A stretch of 41,575 bases of DNA, from contig DAINMX010000028.1 of the NCBI GenBank assembly GCA_036736205.1, positions 1 through 41,575 on the forward strand, in the 5' to 3' direction. Source of the DNA: XYA12-FULL-58-9 sp001798605 (lineage in GTDB: Bacteria; Myxococcota; XYA12-FULL-58-9). Position numbers and translations under genes: made by a program. Positions 25,415-33,439 of this stretch are shown here, piece by piece (positions within the stretch are counted from its first letter, which is position 1; every line of letters starts with the position of its first letter). The notes below the pieces were generated by a model. That model searched no databases. It saw nothing but the letters and a program-made list of their open reading frames with translations, and was not told the origin of the DNA.

Positions 25415-25543
25415 GGGAGTTCGCCAGACATTTATTTTTTGAAAGTGGCGAGTGATTCGGATTTGATTGATGCAGGAATCGATGTGGGGATTCCTTTCTT
25501 TGGCGAAGTGCCAGATTTGGGCGCTTGGGAGTACAATCCATGA
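25403..25543 (+). pseudogene. 3' remnant of a PL9-like beta-helix gene
   Basis: An in-frame piece of about 46 codons reads RQTDGSSPDIYFLKVASDSD, then DLIDAGIDVGIPFFG, VPDLGAWEYNP and TGA. It is nearly identical to the C-termini of the two downstream PL9-like proteins. No start codon, signal peptide or catalytic part is present, so this is the tail of a deleted paralogue. Its TGA overlaps the ATG of the next gene, the same junction type found at the other gene ends in the array. Confidence 0.85.
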
Positions 25544-28500
25544 TGATTTCCAAAAGGCTCTTTGCGCATGAAGACGCGGTGGGCACATTTGTGCCCTGGG
25601 TATTATTTGCAGCTTTCTTTGTGTCGGCCTGCCACGGCGTAATTTCAGGAGGGAATGAGCAGATAGAGCCTTGTCCCGATGGGGCTGTCATCCAATCGTG
25701 CGATTGCGGTGGTGAGAGCGTGAGTTCTGGTTATTGCTGCTCACAGCGGTCTCAAAGTTATGGCTGTGATGTGGGAGCGTGCGAGGAGGGCGCGGTTATC
25801 TCCGAGTGCTTGTGTGGAGGAGAGCTTGTGAGTGATGGCAATTGCTGTTCGGGTGAATACGAACCACGCGCCTGCGAGCTGCCCGCGTGCGATTTGGGGG
25901 AGGTGCTTTTCGACTGTAGCTGCGGGGGCGAAGTCGTAAGTGCGGGCTATTGCTGTCGTGATGTACACCAAGACGAGGCTTGTTCTTTCAACGTGTACTA
26001 CGTGAGTCATCGCAGTGGGAGTGATGACAATTTGGGGACGAGCGCCTCTTTGCCATGGAAGAGTTTGGAAAGGGTGAATACCGTGACGCTTCGTGCGGGG
26101 GATGCCGTTCTTTTTAGAAGGGGCGATGTGTGGAAAGGCACCATCACCGTCAGCGCTTCGGGGACAGAGGGAAATCCCATCACCTATGGGGCTTATGGAA
26201 CAGGACCAAAGCCGATGCTTTTGGGACTTTCAACCGTAGACGAATGGACGAGTGAGGGCGGGGCGCTATATTCCTCAAGCCTCATTGCCGAATCCGCGCC
26301 TCAAATGGTGCTGATCGATGGGGTTGTGCGCGCCATGGGCAGATGGCCGAATGCGGGGTACCACACCCTGACGAGCGGTTCAGAGGGGACAGAGCTATCA
26401 GACGATGTCAACTTAACAGGAACACCAAATTGGACGGGCGCGGAGGTGGTGATTAGAACAACGCGCTGGACCTTGGAAAGAAGGGCGATAGAAAGCCAAT
26501 CGACTTCTACCTTGACCTTTGCCGCAACAGACTATGCCCCGCGTACCGGATTTGGATATTTTATTCAGAGTAGCTTGAGTGCCTTAGACGAGGAGGGCGA
26601 GTGGTTTTATGATGCAGCAGCGAGCCGCATCTATATGTATTTTGCTTCGAGCGACCCGACGACGAGGACAGTCGAGGTCAGCACGATAGACAAGGGGATT
26701 GTGTCGAGCCACAAGCGCCACATCATCTTTGACGGCATCCATCTCAGGGGAATGAACACGCAGTCGATATATCTCTGGCCTGAGCCAAACGATACGACCG
26801 TGCAGAATTGTGAAATCACCTATTCTGGTGGAAATGCTGTCCTTGCCCACTATCCGAATGGATGTGAAGTTAAAAACTCGACCATCAACTATACCAACAA
26901 TTGCGCCGTTTGGTTTTCAGATAGAGGAGGCGCGGTAGGGGAAAACCGAGTTATCAATAACACCATCAGCAATACAGGAACGATTGCCGGTGCCGGAGGC
27001 TCGAATGCGGATGGCGATTACAGCGCGATCGTCTGCAAGAGAAGACAAGGGGTTGTGGAGTACAATCACATCGTGAATACGGGATACATTCCGATCAAAT
27101 ACGGAGGAGAAAACACGTTTGTCGGTCGAAACTTCATCGACACGTACTGCCACATTCTCGACGATGGCGGTGGGATATACTGCTGGGATGATATGGCCCC
27201 GGGAAAACAAGTTTTGAACAACATCGTCATGAACGCTGTCGGCGCGACCGACGGTACGACGGGAACTTCTGCTTCCGCGAATGGACTCTATGCCGATGGA
27301 TTCTCAGAGCACATTTTTTATTCTGGAAACACGTTGGTAAACATCGCCTCAAACGGCTTTCACTCAAACATTGCGGCGAATATGGATATCACCTTGGTTA
27401 ACAACACATTCTACGCGTTTGATAAGCTCATTTCGCTACAACGCTGGAAGACGGATTTTTCAACAGGGTTTAGGTTTACAGACAACATCGCCGTCACGAC
27501 GGCCCTGAATTCCACGAATGGCCTTTTCAAATACAATGTGGACATGAGTGAAGGTGGTCAAATGCCACTTTACAATGATTCACTGCTCGAAGAGGCAGCG
27601 CATCTCGGCGTGATAGACTTGAATTACTACTATTCAGACATAGACAAGGGTGCATTGTTGTATTGCAGTGGCGAAAACCCTCAATACTATCAATATACGA
27701 ATGCGGAATATCAGGAGAACTTGGGCTACGATGTCCACTCCACCTTTGTCACAGGGATTTCCGACCCTGGGTACTACCTCTTTGAGTACAATGCGACAAC
27801 GACGCCAAAAACGGTGGAGCTTCTCGAAACGTGGATGGATGTCGAGGGAAGGCAATACTCTGGGCACCTCACACTCGAGCCATACAGCTCCATCGTGCTG
27901 CTCCCGCCGAAAGTGAATAACGTCTACTATCTCTCTCCTGCAGGTAGTGACGAGATAGGAGATGGAAGCATCGACTCTCCATGGTTCAGCTTGAACAAGG
28001 CGTGGACGCAGGTTTCGGCGGGGGACACGGTCTATTTGCGTGGGGGAGTCTACGAATACAATGTCTGGCAAAATCTCACGGGGAAATCAGGGACGGTGGG
28101 AAACCACATTCGTGTATTTGCTTATCCGGGGGAAAAGCCTTCGATTACCCGTGGTAGTGCGTTTGGAAACTACTCGATGATTTATGTTTCGGATAGCGCT
28201 TTTCTACATTTCAATGGAATAGAAATTTCTCACTTTGAACAGAAGCCTGATGAATATCCTTTATCTGCTTTTGCGTTTATGAACGTCAATTATTGTATTT
28301 GGGAAAATATCGATTATCACCATAATGCAGCCTCGGCGTGGATCCGTGGCAATTCAACAGGCAATCTCATGCTCCGTTCGGATTTCCATCACAATTTCGA
28401 TCCGTACAGCAATGTACCGTATGGTGGCGGTGACGGAGCTGCTATTCAGTACATCAATGAGGGGTTAGAAAATGTAGTCAGGGAATGTAGGTTCTGGAGT

Positions 28501-29109
28501 AATTCAGATGACGGTATAGACCTTTGGGAGAATGATGGAAACGTTATTATAGACCAGTGCTGGTTTTGGAAGAACGGCTACAGAGAGGACGGTGTGACGA
28601 CAGGCGGAGATGGAGCAGGAATTAAGTTGGGCAAGACTCTCCTTTCGGACAATACGACCTTCAACAGAACGGTGACAAATTGCTTGGCCTTTGACAACCG
28701 AACCATCGGTATCACGTCAAACGCTTCTTTCTGCAAGATGCATCTTTACAACAATACCGCCTACGGCAACGCAATTGGTTTTTATCACTCAGGTTCATGG
28801 GGTGATGCAGAGAGCTTCATTAGAAACAACGTCGCTTACGGCAACAGCGAAAATGACTTTCAGATGAGCCTTCCATCCGCAATCATCGACCACAATTCTT
28901 GGAATGGTGATCACAGCGTCGACAACTCGGATTTTGTGAGCCTTGATAGTGCAAGTGCCGCAGGCCCAAGGCAAGCGGATGGGAGTTTGCCGGACATTGA
29001 TTTTTTGGAATTGGCGAGTGATTCGGATTTGATCGATGCGGGAATCGATGTGGGGATTCCTTTCGTTGGTGATGCTCCGGATTTGGGCGCCTATGAGTAC
29101 AACCCATGA
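25540..29109 (+). CDS. Giant lipoprotein: Cys-rich repeats, beta-helix domain, and PL9 pectate-lyase-like domain
   Basis: The 1,189-residue protein has a lipobox ending FFVSAC. Residues about 45-150 hold three Cys-rich units (CDCGGESVSSGYCC, CLCGGELVSDGNCC, CSCGGEVVSAGYCC). A first right-handed beta-helix (about 150-790) starts YYVSHRSGSDDNLGTSASLP and has LRAGDAVLFRRGDVW. A second begins NNVYYLSPAGSDEIGDG and has the PL9 pattern: Asp965, Asp990, Asp991, Asp994 (calcium site) and Lys1029 (base) in NSDDGIDLWEN and GAGIKLG. PL9 enzymes cleave polygalacturonate by beta-elimination; the true substrate here is unknown. ATG 25540 overlaps the remnant's TGA; ATG 25543 is the next codon. A frame from TTG 25525 is unlikely. 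The G+C is visibly low (30% in 28261-28320), suggesting transfer. Confidence 0.8.
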   Translation: MMISKRLFAHEDAVGTFVPWVLFAAFFVSACHGVISGGNEQIEPCPDGAVIQSCDCGGESVSSGYCCSQRSQSYGCDVGACEEGAVISECLCGGELVSDGNCCSGEYEPRACELPACDLGEVLFDCSCGGEVVSAGYCCRDVHQDEACSFNVYYVSHRSGSDDNLGTSASLPWKSLERVNTVTLRAGDAVLFRRGDVWKGTITVSASGTEGNPITYGAYGTGPKPMLLGLSTVDEWTSEGGALYSSSLIAESAPQMVLIDGVVRAMGRWPNAGYHTLTSGSEGTELSDDVNLTGTPNWTGAEVVIRTTRWTLERRAIESQSTSTLTFAATDYAPRTGFGYFIQSSLSALDEEGEWFYDAAASRIYMYFASSDPTTRTVEVSTIDKGIVSSHKRHIIFDGIHLRGMNTQSIYLWPEPNDTTVQNCEITYSGGNAVLAHYPNGCEVKNSTINYTNNCAVWFSDRGGAVGENRVINNTISNTGTIAGAGGSNADGDYSAIVCKRRQGVVEYNHIVNTGYIPIKYGGENTFVGRNFIDTYCHILDDGGGIYCWDDMAPGKQVLNNIVMNAVGATDGTTGTSASANGLYADGFSEHIFYSGNTLVNIASNGFHSNIAANMDITLVNNTFYAFDKLISLQRWKTDFSTGFRFTDNIAVTTALNSTNGLFKYNVDMSEGGQMPLYNDSLLEEAAHLGVIDLNYYYSDIDKGALLYCSGENPQYYQYTNAEYQENLGYDVHSTFVTGISDPGYYLFEYNATTTPKTVELLETWMDVEGRQYSGHLTLEPYSSIVLLPPKVNNVYYLSPAGSDEIGDGSIDSPWFSLNKAWTQVSAGDTVYLRGGVYEYNVWQNLTGKSGTVGNHIRVFAYPGEKPSITRGSAFGNYSMIYVSDSAFLHFNGIEISHFEQKPDEYPLSAFAFMNVNYCIWENIDYHHNAASAWIRGNSTGNLMLRSDFHHNFDPYSNVPYGGGDGAAIQYINEGLENVVRECRFWSNSDDGIDLWENDGNVIIDQCWFWKNGYREDGVTTGGDGAGIKLGKTLLSDNTTFNRTVTNCLAFDNRTIGITSNASFCKMHLYNNTAYGNAIGFYHSGSWGDAESFIRNNVAYGNSENDFQMSLPSAIIDHNSWNGDHSVDNSDFVSLDSASAAGPRQADGSLPDIDFLELASDSDLIDAGIDVGIPFVGDAPDLGAYEYNP

Positions 29110-29124
29110 TGGCAATCATTCTTG

Positions 29125-29464
29125 GCAGATCATACTCATTACGGCCAATCAAGACCGAGCTGTTCCCGCTCCCTCTCTTGGCATTCAGATCTTCAATAAC
29201 ATTTTCTACACAAAGTATCCGATGCCGCTCATCACCGCGGAAAGCGGGAGCCTCACTGACTTTCAGAGCGATTACAATCTGTTCTACTGTGAGACGGGTG
29301 AGCCGGTGTTTTCGATTGACGGCGCCCTGCGCACTCTTGAGGAGTGGCAGGTTTTGGGCTTCGACACTCATTCCGTGGTCTTGGATCCACGATTCATCGA
29401 TCTTGTGGATTTCATTCCGACCATGGCAGATCGGTGCCCGAGTTTATGCGAAGGAAGTATGTGA
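29125..29464 (+). pseudogene. Remnant of a different beta-helix protein
   Basis: In the frame ending with TGA at 29462-29464, residues IQIFNNIFYTKYPMPLITA, DYNLFYCETGEPVFSIDGA and LEEWQVLGFDTHSVVLDPRF are typical of the C-terminal part of right-handed parallel beta-helix proteins. No start or signal sequence is present and the frame reads back into the preceding gene's out-of-phase sequence. It is therefore an inserted or left-over fragment between two PL9-like genes. It does not resemble their C-termini, so it comes from another family member. Confidence 0.7.
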
Positions 29465-31111
29465 ATGACCCTCCCATCGTCGGTCTCAAGTGTTAGTTTT
29501 GAAACGATTCTCTTGCTGCTATTTGCATGCGCACCCGCCTGCCGCGGCACGATTTCAGAAGGGAGAGAGGGAAGCGAGCCCGAGCTTTGTGCCGATGGCC
29601 TCGTCAGTCAGGCCTGTGATTGTGGTGGGGATCTCGTTGACGATGGTTATTGCTGCTTAGGCAAGTCTCAAAGTTATGCTTGCGATGTGGGGGCCTGCGA
29701 GGAGGGTGCGATATCCGGTGAGTGTTTGTGTGGTGGCGCGTTGGTGAGTGGTGGCTCCTGCTGCGCGGGTGAGCACAAACCACACGCGTGCGTGGTGCCA
29801 GCATGTCCCTCAGGGGATGTTCGCTTCGACTGCCTTTGTGAGGACGAGGTCGTGAGCACAGGTTATTGCTGCCGTGAGGTGCATCAAGAGGATTCCTGTT
29901 CTTTTAGTGTCTACTATTTGAGCCCCGAAGGCAGCGACGAGTCGGGAGACGGCAGCAACGATTCTCCCTGGTTTACGCTCCAGAAAGCGTGGAGCGTGGT
30001 TTCTGCGGGGGACACGATTTATCTCCGCGGGGGAACGTACGCCTTCAGCGCACGCCAAAATTTGTCTGGGAAATCAGGGGCCTCTGACACGCCTATTAGG
30101 GTCTTCGCTTACCCGGGTGAAAATCCGATTCTGACCAAGGCCGCTCCCTTTAGCTCCACATGGCCTTATACGCTTTTGTATTTACAGGGCAATTACACGC
30201 ATTGGAAAGGCATAGAGATTACGGGTGTGACCCAGGAATCGGAGCACGTCTGGACGGGGATGACGCTGGAGAACTCTAATCACAACATATTAGAACAAAT
30301 GAACAGCCACCATAACGGACATGGGATGGTCATCAAGAACAACTCATCCCATAACTTGGTTTTAAATTCCGACTTTCACCACAATTACGATCCATTGACT
30401 CCCATTCCCTACGACAATGGCGACGGTCTGAACGTCGCATATTTGGACGACAATGCGGTCAATAACATCAGGGGATGTCGTTTCTATTACAATTCAGACG
30501 ATGGTCTCGATTTGTGGGAAAACAATGGCCATGTCACGATTGAAAATTCGTGGGCGTTTAGAAACGGCTACAGGGAGGACATGACCACCGCAGGTGGCAA
30601 TGGGGAGGGCTTCAAACTTGGGAGGACTACGACGGCGGATGGAAGTCTTGTGTTGCGGGTGGTGAGAAACAATCTTTCTTTTCACAATCGCCGAGACGGC
30701 ATTTCTCAGAACGACGCCAATTGTAAGATGTCTTTATACAACAACACCGTCTATGCGAATGGTTATCGGGGAATGGAATTCTTTACGCATGCGAACGAAA
30801 ACGTTATCAGAAACAACATCGCTTTTGCTAATGCAAATGCAGGGTATTCCGGTGACCTCGGAAACTCGACGATCGATCACAATTCATACGATCCCGCTTG
30901 GCAACCAGATGGCCCTGTCATTACCGAGGCCGACTTTATGAGCCTCGATGCGAGTGGCGTTGCCGATCCAAGGCAAGGGGACGGGAGTTTGCCAGACATT
31001 GACTTTCTAAGATTAGCGAATGATTCGAATATGATTGATGTGGGAATCGATGTGGGGATTCCTTTCTTTGGCGGTGCGCCCGATTTGGGCGCTTATGAGT
31101 ACAACCCATGA
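29465..31111 (+). CDS. PL9 pectate-lyase-like lipoprotein with Cys-rich repeats
   Basis: The 548-residue protein has a lipoprotein signal (ETILLLLFACAPAC). Three Cys-rich units follow (CDCGGDLVDDGYCC, CLCGGALVSGGSCC, CLCEDEVVSTGYCC), clearly related to those of the previous gene. A single beta-helix begins SVYYLSPEGSDESGDGS. The catalytic pattern is complete: Asp320 (NGDGLN), Asp345, Asp346 and Asp349 (NSDDGLDLW), and Lys384 (GEGFKLG), with spacings identical to the two other PL9-like proteins here. ATG 29465 follows GAAGGAAG. The end has the array's conserved tail and the ATGATG junction. It should act outside the cell on an acidic polysaccharide with Ca2+. The substrate is inferred from family only. 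Confidence 0.85.
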   Translation: MTLPSSVSSVSFETILLLLFACAPACRGTISEGREGSEPELCADGLVSQACDCGGDLVDDGYCCLGKSQSYACDVGACEEGAISGECLCGGALVSGGSCCAGEHKPHACVVPACPSGDVRFDCLCEDEVVSTGYCCREVHQEDSCSFSVYYLSPEGSDESGDGSNDSPWFTLQKAWSVVSAGDTIYLRGGTYAFSARQNLSGKSGASDTPIRVFAYPGENPILTKAAPFSSTWPYTLLYLQGNYTHWKGIEITGVTQESEHVWTGMTLENSNHNILEQMNSHHNGHGMVIKNNSSHNLVLNSDFHHNYDPLTPIPYDNGDGLNVAYLDDNAVNNIRGCRFYYNSDDGLDLWENNGHVTIENSWAFRNGYREDMTTAGGNGEGFKLGRTTTADGSLVLRVVRNNLSFHNRRDGISQNDANCKMSLYNNTVYANGYRGMEFFTHANENVIRNNIAFANANAGYSGDLGNSTIDHNSYDPAWQPDGPVITEADFMSLDASGVADPRQGDGSLPDIDFLRLANDSNMIDVGIDVGIPFFGGAPDLGAYEYNP

Positions 31112-31139
31112 TGATTCCCAACCAGGCCGTGGGTTGAGC

Positions 31140-31158
31140 ACCCGTGTTCTCGACGGGT
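31140..31158 (+). terminator. Possible weak terminator hairpin after the PL9 array
   Basis: The stem ACCCGT/ACGGGT with a 7-base loop lies 29 bases after the stop at 31111, followed by a short pyrimidine-rich run but no true T tract. It sits between convergent genes. It could end either transcript. Confidence 0.35.
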
Positions 31159-31195
31159 CTTGGCTTTCCGCGACGGTCAATGCCGGGCAACCCGA

Positions 31196-31960
31196 TCACG
31201 TGCACTCCAGGTTCCGCAGAAAACCAACCACTCGATCCGTATACGCTTCGAACGCTTCGACGTGGGGTTGATGTTGAGCTCCCGCCAACTTCCACAGTTC
31301 ACTCTCCGCAATCGAACGGGCGATCATCTCGGCATGCGCGACCGAGAAGAAAGGATCATCGATACCATGAATAACCAACGTTGGGTACTGGATGGCCGGC
31401 AGCTCCATGGAGACATCCCAATCCCAGAAGCTCGGGTCACACCAACGTTGCCGCCAACGATCGAGGACGGCCATCCCCTTGTCACCGTGATGACGACGAA
31501 CGCTCTCGAGCGCCTTCGTTGAGCCACAGATTTGCTGGTAGACGTGCTCTACGGCATCGGGACACCGGGGGACCTCGACACTGACGTGCGGTGCCTCGGC
31601 CACAACCCCGAGTATGCGCCCGGGGTGCTGGGCTGCGGCCAAGAGAGCTGCGGTGGCACCGTCACTGTGGCCGATGAGCGTGGCACGATCGATGCCAAGG
31701 GCATCCAACAAGGCGATGAGATTGACAGCATCTTGCCGATGGTACTCGTGTCCCCAGGCCTCAACCGGCCCAGAACCGCCGAAACCAGGTCGGTCATAGG
31801 CAACAACGCACCAACTGTCCGTTAAACGGGACGCCAATTTCTGCCATGATTGGAGCGACGCGGTTCCGTGGTGAAGCAGCACAACACGAGCCCCCGCACC
31901 GGTCGCCTCACCGGTCAACTCATAATGGAGGCGTTGGGGATGGGATTCACAAATGGGCAT
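31196..31960 (-). CDS. Alpha/beta-hydrolase fold protein
   Basis: The 254-residue protein has the oxyanion region VVLLHHGTASLQSWQKLA, YDRPGFGGSG, the nucleophile elbow GHSDG (Ser), the acid in HGIDDPFF, and a final His in AGAQHQPHVEAF. The catalytic triad is therefore complete. Members include esterases, lactonases and haloalkane-type hydrolases, and the sequence does not distinguish them. ATG 31960 is preferred; a further in-frame start at 32050 would add a hydrophobic 30-residue extension of unclear meaning. It lies downstream of the truncated transporter on the same strand, between the array and the right copy of the 56-bp repeat. Confidence 0.82.
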   Translation of the reverse strand: MPICESHPQRLHYELTGEATGAGARVVLLHHGTASLQSWQKLASRLTDSWCVVAYDRPGFGGSGPVEAWGHEYHRQDAVNLIALLDALGIDRATLIGHSDGATAALLAAAQHPGRILGVVAEAPHVSVEVPRCPDAVEHVYQQICGSTKALESVRRHHGDKGMAVLDRWRQRWCDPSFWDWDVSMELPAIQYPTLVIHGIDDPFFSVAHAEMIARSIAESELWKLAGAQHQPHVEAFEAYTDRVVGFLRNLECT

Positions 31961-32098
31961 TGGTACATCTCGCACGGGGCGGCCCTCCAGTACCACCGCC
32001 CGGATAAACGACGCAACACTGAGGAATAACGTTGGCTGTGCGAAATCCAAGACGTTTCCAATTGCCTAGGTGGCTGACAGCTCGAATCCCAATCGTGG

Positions 32099-32791
32099 TC
32101 ATTGACGATGGCGAATGATCACGAACACAGGGATCAACAGGTGGCTGCCGATATTTTCGCCGTACACCCATTGGCCCACAGCGAGGGGCAACAAGATGGT
32201 GGTGGCGTTGAAGGCGGTGACCACGACGACCGCACGTCCGGCCTGATAGGCGGTTTGTTGCAGCACCAGAGTCAGGCTCATTGCCACCGTTGCCGCGACA
32301 ATGAATCCCCAGCTCGAGGCCGAAGACAACAAGTCGCCCCAACCCAAGATGGACAAGCGGGTGGTGAGGAACTTTACCAAGGTGATGCCAAGGACACTCG
32401 CAGAGGCGGCACCAATGGCGAGGGGCATTCCTTTGAAGCGAGGGCCAATGAACCAACTCACGGCGGCGATGACACCCAGGCAGGTGCACAAAACCAAGGA
32501 TGGCGTTGACCAAAAGGCCTCGTCGAGGGTTTCCAGGGAGGTGAAGGTCCTGCCTTCGCCAGCCATCAGTCCCATCACCAACACGCCTGCGGTAATGAGA
32601 AACATTCCCATGATCGTGCGACGGGTGAGGCGCTCACCCAGCATCAACCAGGCCGCAAGGGCCAACACGACCACGCCGAAACCGTGCACGGATTGTACCA
32701 CGGAGACATCAGCAAAGGAAAGCGCGGCAAAGTTCAGCGCCAAGGAAATCTGCACCGACAGATAGCCGAGCAACCATCGTCCGCTCCTCAC
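32099..32791 (-). CDS. Drug/metabolite-transporter family membrane protein, N-terminally truncated
   Basis: The 230-residue frame has seven to eight hydrophobic segments and DMT/EamA-like pieces (LSVQISLALNFAALSFAD, VSVVQSVHGFGVVVLALAA, GERLTRRTIMGMFLITAGV). Relatives are about 280-300 residues. In this frame the coding sequence continues 18 codons further upstream without a start (VLKSLGLRRSVIAVV) and meets a stop at 32846-32848, inside the 56-bp repeat. So the first helix and start were lost at that junction. GTG 32791 could allow expression of a shortened protein, but a pseudogene is likelier. The C-terminus (VFVIIRHRQ) also looks abrupt. Confidence 0.65.
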   Translation of the reverse strand: MRSGRWLLGYLSVQISLALNFAALSFADVSVVQSVHGFGVVVLALAAWLMLGERLTRRTIMGMFLITAGVLVMGLMAGEGRTFTSLETLDEAFWSTPSLVLCTCLGVIAAVSWFIGPRFKGMPLAIGAASASVLGITLVKFLTTRLSILGWGDLLSSASSWGFIVAATVAMSLTLVLQQTAYQAGRAVVVVTAFNATTILLPLAVGQWVYGENIGSHLLIPVFVIIRHRQ

Positions 32792-32830
32792 AACTGCAAT
32801 GACACTGCGGCGAAGGCCGAGACTCTTTAA

Positions 32831-32886
32831 GACCTGCGGTTCGAATCAGTGATGGGTGCTGTGTTTCAGGCCAAAGGCAAGCGGAT
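32831..32886 (+). repeat. 56-bp direct repeat, right copy
   Basis: Second copy of the element at 25359-25414 (48/56 identical). The core GCGGTTCGAATCAG again has a TTCRAAT T-loop-like sequence. Its last 20 bases match the 3' part of the PL9 genes (19 of 20 against the 25540 gene). The truncated transporter frame ends inside it on one side and a short orphan frame begins inside it on the other. Confidence 0.75.
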
Positions 32887-33271
32887 CAAAGAGCTTACAG
32901 AGTGTTCCTATGGTCATTCCTCGGCGATAATCGGACAGATATCGGTACCGCCGGAGATGGACTATTCGGCTTACGAAGACATGGCCCTTTTGGCACTTCC
33001 CTGGGACGATTCACTCGACTGGCGTGACGAGAACACATTGAATGTTGACCGGGCTGAAATGAATGATGGGCCTTATTCATTTCCGGGGACCTATGGGCTC
33101 ATTGGTCCCATGCCGGAGCCGTCGGCGCAACTCGACGTCATCGTGATCGTTCGAATAAGGGACCTCGAGGGTGGAGAGCCCGATCTCTTTGGCCTGGCTC
33201 GCTCCACCGTGTATGGCCCAACTGACGACGGCACGACGGCCCTTGTGCCAAGGGATAAGCTGGCATTATGA
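32852..33271 (+). CDS. Orphan short protein, probably a truncated secreted domain
   Basis: About 139 residues read from an ATG lying inside the 56-bp repeat. The body looks like a genuine beta-sandwich domain (IIGQISVPPEMDYSAYEDMA, GPYSFPGTYGLIG, DVIVIVRIRDLEGGEPDLFG) similar in style to surface Ig-like or transthyretin-like folds. There is no signal peptide. The first 15 residues come from repeat sequence, so the natural N-terminus was probably replaced when the junction formed. No close family recognised; it may be a non-functional remnant. Confidence 0.45.
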   Translation: MGAVFQAKGKRIKELTECSYGHSSAIIGQISVPPEMDYSAYEDMALLALPWDDSLDWRDENTLNVDRAEMNDGPYSFPGTYGLIGPMPEPSAQLDVIVIVRIRDLEGGEPDLFGLARSTVYGPTDDGTTALVPRDKLAL

Positions 33272-33439
33272 TTCGTGAATGAGAATGTTGGGTCGTGTCT
33301 CATGGCGTCGCGGCCTTTGAGCAAACTCCCCAGTTTGACGACCGTCGCCACGGTGGATCCTCTTTCCCTTTGTTACCGTTCGCCTGCGCCGCGCAGGGAG
33401 GTTCGTTGAACACTCGAACAGGAAAGGCCGGGTAATGCA

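Noticed and set aside
29106..29468. 120-codon frame starting at the ATGATG after the first PL9 gene
   Set aside because: Its translation is Ser/Arg-rich nonsense. The neighbouring phase encodes a recognisable beta-helix fragment instead.
32770..32870. A tRNA gene around the TTCGAATC motif
   Set aside because: Only a T-loop-like core is present; I found no matching acceptor stem, D-arm or anticodon arm, and the right copy's T-stem does not pair well.
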